From the NCBI GenBank assembly GCA_030678995.1, contig JAUXTQ010000064.1:1-49629 (forward strand): a DNA stretch of 49,629 bases, given 5' to 3'. The notes beneath the pieces are model-generated. The model did no database searches. It saw nothing but the letters and a program-made list of their open reading frames with translations, and was not told the DNA's origin. Shown piece by piece: positions 1 to 7,956 of this stretch. A program made the translations under genes and the position numbers. Position 1 is the first letter of the stretch; each line of letters begins with the position of its first letter. Source of the stretch: Caulobacter sp. (lineage in GTDB: Bacteria > Pseudomonadota > Alphaproteobacteria > Caulobacterales > Caulobacteraceae).

Positions 1-542
<542 letters not shown>

Positions 543-645
543 GGGGGCGTTTGGGGACGTGGTTAGCGAAAGATGAACAGGGCAGGATGTCGGAACCCGC
601 CACCCTCGTTCGACCTATGATCAGGCAATCCCGAAGGAGGCTCCC

Positions 646-999
646 ATGCCCTATGTCGATGGTTTCGTGATCGCGGTGAAAAAGGACCGGATCGACGACT
701 ACAAGAAGATGGCCGCGCTGGGCGGGGAGGTCTGGATGGAGCTGGGCGCGCTCAGCTATGTCGAGTGCTTCGCCGACGACGCGCCTTACGGCGAGCTGAC
801 GTCCTTCCCGCGCGCGGTCCAGGCGACGGACGACGAGATCGTCGTCTTCTCCTGGATCACTTACGAGTCCCGCGAGAAGCGCGACGAGATCAACGCCAAG
901 GTCATGAAGGATCCGCGGATGAACCAGAATCCCGCCGACATGCCGTTCGACGGCAAGCGGATGATCTACGGCGGGTTCAAGAGCTTCATGAGCCTGTAG
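646..999 (+). CDS. DUF1428 family protein (dimeric alpha-beta barrel)
   Basis: A 117-residue cytoplasmic protein of the DUF1428 (YbaA-like) family, whose members fold as ferredoxin-like dimeric alpha-beta barrels; no biochemical role is established. Recognisable features are the opening YVDGFVIAVKKDRIDDYKKMA, the central VVFSWITYESREKRDEIN and the C-terminal MPFDGKRMIYGGF, the usual family end. The start at 646 has a strong GGAGG eight bases upstream. It reads away from ccrM and is followed 89 bases later by the acyl-CoA dehydrogenase, possibly on the same transcript. Length equals the family norm. Confidence 0.88.
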   Translation: MPYVDGFVIAVKKDRIDDYKKMAALGGEVWMELGALSYVECFADDAPYGELTSFPRAVQATDDEIVVFSWITYESREKRDEINAKVMKDPRMNQNPADMPFDGKRMIYGGFKSFMSL

Positions 1000-1088
1000 G
1001 CTCCCGACCTCTCGACTCCCGCAACGGAAGGCCTGACACCTTCGGCCGAAGGCGCGCGGACAGACGCGCCGCACGGATCGGAGACGCC

Positions 1089-2258
1089 ATGACCAGCCCG
1101 CTCGCGCCCCTCGACGACAGCCGCACCAGCCCGTTCTACGAGGAGCATCACCGCGCCTGGCGCGACACGCTGCGCCGCTGGGTCGAGGCGGAGATCATGC
1201 CCTTCGTCAACGACTGGGACGAGGCCGGCGAATTCCCCCGCGAGCTCTATCGCAAGGCCTCGGAGATCGGCCTGCTGCGGCTGGGCTGGCCCGAGGAGTA
1301 CGGCGGCGTGGCCACCGACCCCTTCATGTCCATCGTCACCAGCCAGGAGATGGCCCGCCACGGGGCCGGCGGGGTCAACGCCAGCCTGATGAGCCACGGC
1401 ATCGGCCTGCCGCCCATCCGCCGCATGGGCAGCCAGGAGATGAAGGACAAGATCATCCCGCGGGTGCTGTCCGGCGAGATGATCTCGGCCCTGGCCATCA
1501 CCGAGCCGACCGGCGGCTCCGACGTGGCCAACCTCAAGACCACCGCCCGCCGCGAGGGCGACGAGTATGTGGTCAACGGCTCCAAGATGTTCATCACCAG
1601 CGGCATGCGGGCGGACTACTACACCGTGGCCGTGCGCACCGGCGGGGAGGGCGCGGGCGGCGTCTCCCTGCTGCTGATCGAGCGGGAGCGGGAGGGGTTT
1701 TCCCGCACCCCGCTGAAGAAGCAGGGCTGGTGGGCGTCCGACACCGCGGCGCTGTTCTTCGACGACGTGCGGGTGCCCGTCGAGAACCTGATCGGCCAGG
1801 AGAACATGGGCTTTTCCGGCATCATGCAGAACTTCAACGGCGAGCGGATCGGCATGAGCGCCGGGGCGATCGGCTTCTCGCGGGTCTGCCTCGAGGACGC
1901 CATCGACTGGGCCCGCGAGCGCAGGACGTTCGGGAAACGGCTCGCCGACCACCAGGTGATCCGCCACAAGCTGGCCGACATGTACAAGCGCATCAACGCC
2001 ACCCAGTCGTGGCTGGAGATGCTGGCCTGGCGCATCCAGAACGGCGAGTCGCCGATCGCCGAGATCGCCCTGCTCAAGGTCCAGGCCACCGAAACCATGG
2101 AATACTGCGCCCGCGAAGCCATGCAGGTGATGGGCGGCACGGGCTACATGCGCGGCAGCCGGGTCGAGCGGATCTACCGCGAGGTCCGGGTCAACGCGAT
2201 CGGTGGCGGCAGCGAGGAGATCATGCGGGATCTGGCGGCAAGGCAGATGGGGATCTAG
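1089..2258 (+). CDS. Acyl-CoA dehydrogenase
   Basis: A 389-residue FAD-dependent acyl-CoA dehydrogenase that would form the alpha-beta double bond of an acyl-CoA and pass electrons to ETF. Signatures are ALAITEPTGGSDVANLKT (residues about 134-151), FITSGMRADYYTVAVRT, the C-terminal helix segment RRTFGKRLADHQVIRHKLADM and QVMGGTGYMRGSRVERIYREV. At the usual MCAD catalytic position the sequence is IGGGSEEI, so glycine replaces glutamate. The base is more likely Glu252 in NGERIGMSAGA, which lines up with the helix-G glutamate of isovaleryl-CoA and long-chain dehydrogenases. ATG 1089 was chosen because it begins the family N-terminus; upstream codons in frame look non-coding. Substrate is not predictable. 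Confidence 0.93.
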   Translation: MTSPLAPLDDSRTSPFYEEHHRAWRDTLRRWVEAEIMPFVNDWDEAGEFPRELYRKASEIGLLRLGWPEEYGGVATDPFMSIVTSQEMARHGAGGVNASLMSHGIGLPPIRRMGSQEMKDKIIPRVLSGEMISALAITEPTGGSDVANLKTTARREGDEYVVNGSKMFITSGMRADYYTVAVRTGGEGAGGVSLLLIEREREGFSRTPLKKQGWWASDTAALFFDDVRVPVENLIGQENMGFSGIMQNFNGERIGMSAGAIGFSRVCLEDAIDWARERRTFGKRLADHQVIRHKLADMYKRINATQSWLEMLAWRIQNGESPIAEIALLKVQATETMEYCAREAMQVMGGTGYMRGSRVERIYREVRVNAIGGGSEEIMRDLAARQMGI

Positions 2259-2701
2259 GCGGCTTCAAGGTGTTCGGCCGGGTCTTCTTCAGCGTCGTCA
2301 TTCGCCGGGGGCAAGGCGGCCTCTGAAGGCGGTGACCGGTCTTTGGCGCGGTCGGTTCGCCGGGCGAGCGGCCTGACGGACACCTCTACAGCCTGGCGGA
2401 GACTCTTCTGGACGCAGGCGCCGACAGCTCCGATCCGCCGGCTGGAGGCGGCCAGCCAGACAGCGAACAGGATGTCCAGCAGGCCTGTCAGGTCGATGGT
2501 CAGCAGCAGTGGCAATTCGCCGGTCCCGGCGAGGGCCACCAGGGCGATGATAACCAGGGTCGCCGCGATCGCCAGCACCCGGCTCACGGACACGGTCGAC
2601 AGCTGATTCGCCCATTGATCGAGCAAGGATCGTCCGGTCGGTGTCCGGACCTTGCCGGAAAGCCAGAGGACGAGGACGCCACAAAGGGCGATGGCGAACA
2701 T
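2255..2701 (-). CDS. Hypothetical membrane protein
   Basis: A 148-residue protein I do not recognise. It has hydrophobic segments at about residues 1-16, 44-62 and 66-85, then a charged, proline- and acid-rich C-terminal tail of about 60 residues likely to be cytoplasmic or disordered. The stop overlaps the stop of the convergent acyl-CoA dehydrogenase by three bases. It lies downstream of tag and rnhB on the same strand, 60 bases after rnhB, so it may be a third gene of that transcript. Coding status rests on the long membrane-like frame rather than on a known family. Confidence 0.6.
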   Translation of the reverse strand: MFAIALCGVLVLWLSGKVRTPTGRSLLDQWANQLSTVSVSRVLAIAATLVIIALVALAGTGELPLLLTIDLTGLLDILFAVWLAASSRRIGAVGACVQKSLRQAVEVSVRPLARRTDRAKDRSPPSEAALPPANDDAEEDPAEHLEAA

Positions 2702-2761
2702 GGTCTGGTCTCCGCAAGGCCAATGCCCGCGCGATCGAACATGGGGGCGCTGTCGTTGCGC

Positions 2762-3361
2762 TCAAGTCCCGTCCAGCAATTCCCTGATCGGCGCCCAGGT
2801 CATCCGGTGGATCGGGCTGGGGCCCAGCGTCTTCAGCGCCTCCACATGGACCGGCGCGTGATAGCCCTTGTGGCCGGCGAAGCCGTAGCCGGGGTGGACG
2901 GCGTCCATCTCGACCATCAGCCGGTCCCGCGCCGTCTTGGCCAGGATCGAGGCGGCGGCGATCGAGGCGCTGAGGCTGTCCCCTTTCACCACTGTCCGGA
3001 TCTCGCAGGGCAGTCTGAACCGGTAGTTTCCGTCCACCAGCGCCACCCGAGGCGTCACCGCCAGGCCCTCGACGGCGCGCCGCATGGCGAGGCCGGTGGC
3101 CTGCAGGATGTTCAGGCTGTCGATTTCCTCGACGGTGGCGAAGGCCACGCACCAGGCGAGGGCGCGGTCCTTGATCTCGCCCTCCAGCGCCTCGCGCCGC
3201 AGGTGGGTCAGTTTCTTGGAGTCATCCAGGCCCTTGGGCGCCGTGGCCGGGTCGAGGATCACCGCCGCCGCCGAGACTGGTCCCGCCCACGGCCCTCGTC
3301 CCGCCTCGTCCACGCCGCAGACCGGCCCCTCGCAGGCCGCCTCGAGCGCGAAGTCGGGCAT
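2762..3361 (-). CDS. rnhB: Ribonuclease HII
   Basis: A 199-residue RNase HII, which cuts RNA in RNA-DNA hybrids and starts removal of misincorporated ribonucleotides. The family signature is complete: [21 protein letters not shown] near the N-terminus with the catalytic Asp-Glu pair, the DDSKKLT segment, [10 protein letters not shown] with the third acidic residue, and [21 protein letters not shown] with the fourth. The start ATG at 3361 shares its A with the TGA stop of tag (TGATG), implying coupled translation. The repair function fits its partner. Length is typical. Confidence 0.96.
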   Translation of the reverse strand: MPDFALEAACEGPVCGVDEAGRGPWAGPVSAAAVILDPATAPKGLDDSKKLTHLRREALEGEIKDRALAWCVAFATVEEIDSLNILQATGLAMRRAVEGLAVTPRVALVDGNYRFRLPCEIRTVVKGDSLSASIAAASILAKTARDRLMVEMDAVHPGYGFAGHKGYHAPVHVEALKTLGPSPIHRMTWAPIRELLDGT

Positions 3362-3948
3362 CAGCGGGCCATCGTCGACACGGGGCCATGACGGAAGCAG
3401 GTCGTGGCGTGATCGTTGACCATGCCCGTGGCCTGCATGAAGGCGTAGACGATCACCGGGCCGACGAACTTGAAGCCCTTCTGCTTGAGGGCTTTGGCCA
3501 TCGCTTCGGCTTCGGGGGTCTTCACCGGCACCGACGCCATGTCGGGCCAGGCGTTGTGGATCGGCTGGCCGCCGACGAAGTCCCACAGGAATTGCGAGAA
3601 GTCCTCGCCCCGGTCGCGCATCTCCAGGAAGAGCCTCGCCCCGCCGATGGCCGCGTCGATCTTGGCGTTGGAGCGGACGATGCCGGCGTCGGCCATCAGC
3701 CGCGCCCTGTCCGTCTCGCCGTAGCGGGCGACCTTCTCAGGATCGAAGCCCTCGAACGCCGCGCGGAAGGCCTCGCGCTTGCGCAGGATGGTGATCCAGG
3801 CCAGCCCCGCCTGGAATCCGTCCAGCACCAGCTTCTCCCACAGGGCGCGGGAATCGTACTCCGGCACGCCCCATTCCTCGTCGTGGTAGGCGAGGTAGAG
3901 GGCGTCAGTGGCGCCGGGCCAGGCGCAGCGAGTCAGGGCGGGATCCAT
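3361..3948 (-). CDS. tag: DNA-3-methyladenine glycosylase I
   Basis: A 195-residue Tag-family glycosylase that removes 3-methyladenine from DNA in base excision repair. It carries RCAWPG and [12 protein letters not shown] at the N-terminus, [20 protein letters not shown] with the substrate-pocket aromatic residues, and [19 protein letters not shown] plus [10 protein letters not shown] at the C-terminus. The zinc-site residues of E. coli Tag (Cys, His near the N-terminus; His, Cys near the C-terminus) all have counterparts here. A GTG five codons upstream (3963) is also open, but ATG 3948 has AGGAA at the right distance and gives the usual length. It overlaps rnhB by one base. Confidence 0.95.
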   Translation of the reverse strand: MDPALTRCAWPGATDALYLAYHDEEWGVPEYDSRALWEKLVLDGFQAGLAWITILRKREAFRAAFEGFDPEKVARYGETDRARLMADAGIVRSNAKIDAAIGGARLFLEMRDRGEDFSQFLWDFVGGQPIHNAWPDMASVPVKTPEAEAMAKALKQKGFKFVGPVIVYAFMQATGMVNDHATTCFRHGPVSTMAR

Positions 3949-4079
3949 GCCGTTTCCTAGCACGGTCGCGCCGCGCGCCGGAGCCGCCCAAGTTCCCCTC
4001 GCCGCAGAATCTTCGCGCGGGCGCCGACAAACCCCCGTTCTATGATTATGGTTATCGCCAGGCGGGCGTGGGACTTCAC

Positions 4080-4577
4080 ATGAGCGGACATCCGGACGTC
4101 GTCACCAGGATCGGGATCGGCGCGGCGCTGGCGACGATCATCGCCGGGGCGGCGATGGCCGGTGACGGCCTTGACTGCCCGCCCAACCCCCGCCCTGGCG
4201 CCTGTTATGAAAAGGTCCTGATCCAGCCGATGTATCAGAACGGCGTGCTGATCCGGCCTGGCAGCTTCGAATGGCGCGAGATTCCCTGTGCGACCGGCGG
4301 ACCCGCCTGGCCAGCTCCGGCGGGCTACATCTACGCGAGCGGCCCGGCCGGACCTCCGACCGACATCCGCGTCATCACCAGCCCCAACCTCGTGCGGGCC
4401 GTGCAGACGGCGCTGGCGGGCAAGGGCTACTACCGCGGACCGGCCAGCGGCTTCGCCAACGGCGAGACCGAGCGTGGCCTCGCCCGCTTCCAGGCCGACA
4501 ATCGCCTGCGTCCGGGCTGGAACAAGGACACCCTTCGCGCGCTCGGCGTGCCCTATCCCTGGGGCTCTCCCGACTAG
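4080..4577 (+). CDS. Exported protein with peptidoglycan-binding-like domain
   Basis: A 165-residue protein with an N-terminal signal peptide (about residues 1-27, ending near GAAMA). The middle part, GACYEKVLIQPMYQNGVLI and SFEWREIPC, resembles the short beta region that precedes peptidoglycan-binding domains in alphaproteobacterial envelope proteins. Residues about 100-160 (LVRAVQTALAGKGYYRG, TERGLARFQADN, DTLRALGV) follow the pattern of PG_binding_1 repeats. A cell-envelope role is inference. GTG 4068 is an alternative start four codons upstream. Confidence 0.75.
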   Translation: MSGHPDVVTRIGIGAALATIIAGAAMAGDGLDCPPNPRPGACYEKVLIQPMYQNGVLIRPGSFEWREIPCATGGPAWPAPAGYIYASGPAGPPTDIRVITSPNLVRAVQTALAGKGYYRGPASGFANGETERGLARFQADNRLRPGWNKDTLRALGVPYPWGSPD

Positions 4578-4887
4578 GTCATCGGCGCCGCGAAGACGGC
4601 GTTGCTGAACAGCGCCGACCCGTCGGCGAGGGTGCATCCCGTCGGCGCGCCGGCGCGGGAGACTCACCTGGACGGGGGAGCGCTCGATGGTTCCCGTGAT
4701 ACGCGAAAGGTTCTCGTCCGGGGCGAACTTGCCGGCCCGATAAGTCGAAATGGGTTTGCGAGCCGTTGCGCGGAGAACGGTGTTCGATATGGTTAATGTG
4801 ATCGCGCCAGCGCTGGCCGACCCGCCGGCTTCACGAGGAGGCGGCGACGCAGGGAGAGCTTCGGCTCTCAGAGGATGGGGATCTGCT
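4578..4887. other. 310-base intergenic region, no clear gene
   Basis: Between two exported-protein genes I see no convincing coding frame and no known RNA. It contains an 18-codon ORF (4687-4743, MVPVIRERFSSGANLPAR) with GGGGGAG six bases before its ATG, a GACTC (GANTC-type) site near 4661, and a GGTTAATGTGAT stretch near 4794. Other open frames look like GC-rich shadow frames. Confidence 0.4.
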
Positions 4888-5292
4888 GTGAAGAAAATCA
4901 TGCTCGGGGGCGTCTTTGCGCTGCTGGCCTCGGCCGGCGGCGCCTATGCGCACGACCCCTACGGCCCGCCCGGGCCGCCGCCGGCCGATGACTGTCTGTG
5001 CACGCGGACGGTCACCTTCTATGGCCCGATTCCACCGCCGTCGATCGTGACCGTGCGGGGGCCGGGCGTGCGGGTGATCGGCGCGCCGATCGTGATTCCG
5101 GGTGGCCGGATCAACATCCAGGCCCCGCCGGTCTATGTGGATGCGCCGCCCATTCGGGTCATGGCTCCGCAGATCTATCTGGCGCGCCCCGACGTCTACG
5201 TCCGGCCCTCGACGGTTACGGTTGAGCCCCCGGAAGTTCACTTCGAAGCGTGCGATCCGGGCGAGGTTTGCACCCCGGCGCCACACCCCTAA
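4888..5292 (+). CDS. Exported proline/valine-rich repeat protein
   Basis: A 134-residue protein with a clear signal peptide (KKIMLGGVFALLASAGGAYA) followed by a proline-rich segment and then short repeated units such as VTVRGPGVRVIGAPIVIP, INIQAPPVYVDAPPIRVMAP and QIYLARPDVYVRPSTVTVEP. Hydrophobic residues alternate around prolines, which suggests a chain of short beta strands. Two cysteines near the start of the mature part (CLC) and two near the end could form disulfides. Function unknown; likely periplasmic or surface. GTG 4888 is chosen because it starts exactly at the signal peptide and follows GAGGATGGGG; ATG 4900 is an alternative. A strong terminator follows. Confidence 0.75.
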   Translation: MKKIMLGGVFALLASAGGAYAHDPYGPPGPPPADDCLCTRTVTFYGPIPPPSIVTVRGPGVRVIGAPIVIPGGRINIQAPPVYVDAPPIRVMAPQIYLARPDVYVRPSTVTVEPPEVHFEACDPGEVCTPAPHP

Positions 5293-5313
5293 AGCGCCAG
5301 ACACCGAAAACGG

Positions 5314-5347
5314 ATCGGCCGGGCCCAAAGCCCGGCCGATTTCGTTT
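5314..5347 (+). terminator. Rho-independent terminator
   Basis: An 11-bp perfect stem (ATCGGCCGGGC at 5314-5324 paired with 5330-5340) with loop CCAAA, followed by TTCGTTT. It lies 21 bases after the stop of the exported repeat protein and between convergent genes; preceding GAAAAC could give weak termination on the other strand. Confidence 0.85.
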
Positions 5348-5363
5348 GGAGGCCGCGCCGCAG

Positions 5364-5816
5364 TCAGGGCTTGCAGAACGCCCGCGCTTTACCCGCCAGG
5401 GCCAGGTCGCCGCCGTCGAGGGCGGCCTTGACCGCCTCATCGCACTTCTTCTCGCCAAGGAGACCGGTGACGCGGGAGTTCAGCGCCGCCGCAGCCTCGG
5501 CCTGTTGACGCAGCTGCCTGGCCTCCCGGCGCTCGCCGGGCAGGCAGAGGGACACCCAGCCGGCGTCGGCGCAGCGGGCGATCAGTCTGGCGCGGCGGGC
5601 CGCCTCCGCCTGACCGGTCTCGCTGATGACGGGCTGCACGATCAGCGGTGGCGGGCCGAGGGTGATCGCCGGCGCGTTGGGATCGCCCCTGAGCGTGACC
5701 GGCGGCATCTTGTAGTAGCAGACCCAGCCGCTGGCGGTCATTTCGCAGCCTTGGAAGTCCGCCTTGGCGCCCTCGGCGGGGGGGGCTTCAGCCAGCGCCA
5801 ACAACAGCATCAACAT
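5364..5816 (-). CDS. Hypothetical exported protein
   Basis: A 150-residue protein I cannot assign. It begins with a short hydrophobic signal-like stretch (MLMLLLALAEAP), then a segment with cysteines (FQGCEMTASGWVCYYKMPP), a proline-rich linker and a C-terminal helical part rich in alanine and arginine that ends LAGKARAFCKP. There are six cysteines, compatible with disulfides after export. Start ATG 5816 has GGGAG seven bases upstream; a TTG two codons earlier is also open. It converges on the terminator at 5314-5347. Confidence 0.65.
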   Translation of the reverse strand: MLMLLLALAEAPPAEGAKADFQGCEMTASGWVCYYKMPPVTLRGDPNAPAITLGPPPLIVQPVISETGQAEAARRARLIARCADAGWVSLCLPGERREARQLRQQAEAAAALNSRVTGLLGEKKCDEAVKAALDGGDLALAGKARAFCKP

Positions 5817-5900
5817 CGCCAACTCCCGGGAGCCGCCCCAAGATCAGGACCATAGCCGCGAACCGGCCGGAGCCCCAATTTAATCCAGCCCTGGCGCGGG

Positions 5901-6707
5901 TCAGGGCGACAGCCAGCCCGACGTCCCGACCCTCGCCATCCGGCCCTCGACGCTCAGCGCCTTGCCCTCGATACGGTCGAGGCGGAGAAGAGCCATGGCT
6001 CGGCCGTCCTGCCCTGACAGCACCTGGCCGGCGCGCAGGTCGCCCGCCAGCACCTCGGTTCCGAAGGCCGGCGGCGGTCCGGCGAAGGTGATCGGCAGCA
6101 TGCGGCTCTTGATCTGGCCGCGCCGCTTCATGCGGCTGGTGGTCTCCTGGCCGACGAAACAGCCCTTCTGGAAGTCGATGCCGTTCAGCAGGTCGAAGTT
6201 GGCCTCGATGGGAAAGGTCCTGTCGTCGCCCAGATCGGCGGAAGCGGGGACGCCCAGCGCCAGCCGGTGGGCTTCATAAGCGGCCTCGTCGGCGCGCAGT
6301 CCCGGCGGCTCCACGGGGCCATAGCCGCGCAGGCCCAGCGCCGGCAGGCGCGGGTCGATGGCGAAGCCCTCTTCCGCCTGGGGCAATGGAAACACCGCGA
6401 TCACCGGCGCCGCCACGGCCGCGATCTCGACCTTGGCCCGCAGGCGGTAGATCGACAGCCGCGCGATCAGCGCCTCGCGCCCGCTGGCCGCCACGTCCAG
6501 CCAGCAGCCGTCCTCGCGGCCGAGGATGAACAGGTCAAACAGCAGCCGCCCCTGGGGCGAAAGCAGGGCGCCGAAGCGCAGCTCGCCGGGCGCCAGGGTG
6601 TCGACGTCCTGGGTCAGCAGCCCCTGCAGGAAGGACCGCCAGTCGGGCCCTGAGACGGAAACCACGGCCCGGTCCCGCAGCACGGCGTAGGTCGGCGCTT
6701 TGTTCAT
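5901..6707 (-). CDS. ygfZ: Folate-binding YgfZ/GcvT-family protein
   Basis: A 268-residue member of the YgfZ (IBA57-like) family, which uses tetrahydrofolate and supports assembly or repair of certain iron-sulfur clusters. The diagnostic motif KGCFVGQETTSRMKRRG is present at about residues 189-205, preceded by the family's FPIEANFDLLNGIDF. The N-terminal part contains FLQGLLTQDV and LSPQGRLLFDLFI, the usual GcvT-like fold elements. The start at 6707 leaves a 60-base divergent gap to the glycosyltransferase. Length is slightly short but normal for alphaproteobacteria. Confidence 0.93.
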   Translation of the reverse strand: MNKAPTYAVLRDRAVVSVSGPDWRSFLQGLLTQDVDTLAPGELRFGALLSPQGRLLFDLFILGREDGCWLDVAASGREALIARLSIYRLRAKVEIAAVAAPVIAVFPLPQAEEGFAIDPRLPALGLRGYGPVEPPGLRADEAAYEAHRLALGVPASADLGDDRTFPIEANFDLLNGIDFQKGCFVGQETTSRMKRRGQIKSRMLPITFAGPPPAFGTEVLAGDLRAGQVLSGQDGRAMALLRLDRIEGKALSVEGRMARVGTSGWLSP

Positions 6708-6767
6708 CTTCCTGATGTGGCCTTTCGCGCCCTGTAACGCCAGTGCCGTGCAGTCTAAGGTCCGCGA

Positions 6768-7736
6768 ATGGCGGTCAAGCCCTTCCCGATTCTCTTCATC
6801 GGTCCCAGCCGGATTGGCGACGCGGTTCTGGCGTCCGGCCTGATCAGGAAACTCGCCGACGAGGCGCCGGGCGCCCGCTTCACCATCGTCGTCGGGCCGG
6901 CCGCCGCACCGCTGTTCACCGAGGTTCCGGGCCTCGACGCCCTGATCGTGATGGAGAAAAAGAAGGGATCCGGTCACTGGATTTCCTTGTGGAACAAGGT
7001 CCGCGGCAAGCACTGGAGCCTGGTCGTCGACATGCGTGGCTCGGCCATCGCCGGCTTCCTGCGCCGCGACCGCCGGTCCGTGCACCGGAAGAACCACGGC
7101 GAGCCGGTGCACAAGGTGATCGAGGCCGCGCGCCTGCTGACCCTCGAGGACGATCCGCCCGCGCCCTTCCTCTATACCTCTGACGAGATCGAGACCCGGG
7201 CCGCCGAGCTGGTCGGGGAGGGCGGTCCGATCCTGGCCATGGGCCCGGCGGCCAACTGGTTGGGCAAGACCTGGCCGATCGAGCGCTTCGCCCGGGTGGC
7301 CATCGAGCTGCTCGACGCGGACGGCCCGATGGCCGGCGGACGGCTGATGATCCTCGGCGGGCCGGACGACGCCCGCTATGTCGAGCCGCTGGCGCGCACC
7401 CTGCCGCGGGACCGGCTCATCGACCTGACCGGCCAGGTCGACCTCTTGACGGCCTATGCGGCGCTGAAGCGGGCGCGGCTGTTCGTCGGCAACGACTCCG
7501 GCCTGATGCACCTGGCCGCGGCGGCCGGGATCCCGACCATCGGCCTGTTCGGCCCCTCGGACGACCGGCGCTACGCCCCGTGGGGTCCCGATACCCGCGT
7601 GGTCCGGGGACCGCGCGAGTTCGAGCAGTTCCGCGCCATCGACCCCGGCCTCAACCAGACCATTGGCCACATGATGGACCTGCCCGTGGACACGGTCGTA
7701 GAAGCGGCGCGTGAGCTGCTGGCGGCCACAGCCTGA
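6768..7736 (+). CDS. Glycosyltransferase family 9 (heptosyltransferase-like)
   Basis: A 322-residue GT9 family protein of the ADP-heptose:LPS heptosyltransferase type, expected to add a sugar to the lipopolysaccharide core at the inner membrane face. It opens with ILFIGPSRIGDAVLASGLI, the usual nucleotide-sugar-independent N-domain start, has LVVDMRGSAIAGFL in the middle and the donor-site motif LFVGNDSGLMHLAAAAGIPTIGLFGPSD in the C-domain. The ATG at 6768 gives the family N-terminus. It is a single gene followed by an inverted repeat. Which heptosyltransferase step it performs cannot be read from sequence. Confidence 0.88.
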   Translation: MAVKPFPILFIGPSRIGDAVLASGLIRKLADEAPGARFTIVVGPAAAPLFTEVPGLDALIVMEKKKGSGHWISLWNKVRGKHWSLVVDMRGSAIAGFLRRDRRSVHRKNHGEPVHKVIEAARLLTLEDDPPAPFLYTSDEIETRAAELVGEGGPILAMGPAANWLGKTWPIERFARVAIELLDADGPMAGGRLMILGGPDDARYVEPLARTLPRDRLIDLTGQVDLLTAYAALKRARLFVGNDSGLMHLAAAAGIPTIGLFGPSDDRRYAPWGPDTRVVRGPREFEQFRAIDPGLNQTIGHMMDLPVDTVVEAARELLAATA

Positions 7737-7917
7737 ATCCTCTCCGCGGAGCGGGGAGGGGGACCGCCGGAGGCGGTGGAGGGGCAGCGCGGTAGCGGCA
7801 GGCATAACCGCAATGCCGGGTTCGGCCGACAGTCGTTTTCAGGATTTTTCAGCAACCTCTGCGCTGCCCCTCCACCATGCTTCGCATGGTCCCCCTCCCC
7901 GCTTCGCGGAGAGGATT
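7736..7917. repeat. Long inverted repeat, CTCTCC/GGAGAG family
   Basis: Arms of about 50 bases (7736-7790 and about 7863-7917) pair with few mismatches; the outer 30 bases differ at one position. Each arm carries smaller internal palindromes. The left end begins at the last base of the glycosyltransferase stop codon. Related elements occur at 21866, 25047, 30858 and 49145. Confidence 0.85.
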
Positions 7918-7956
7918 AAGGGATGCTAGAACGCCTCAGCCCGCGCGGAGAGCCCC

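Noticed and set aside
3957..4901. A 314-codon minus-strand frame over the exported-protein genes
   Set aside because: Low-complexity Arg/Ala/Gly translation opposite a gene with a clear signal peptide; a shadow frame.
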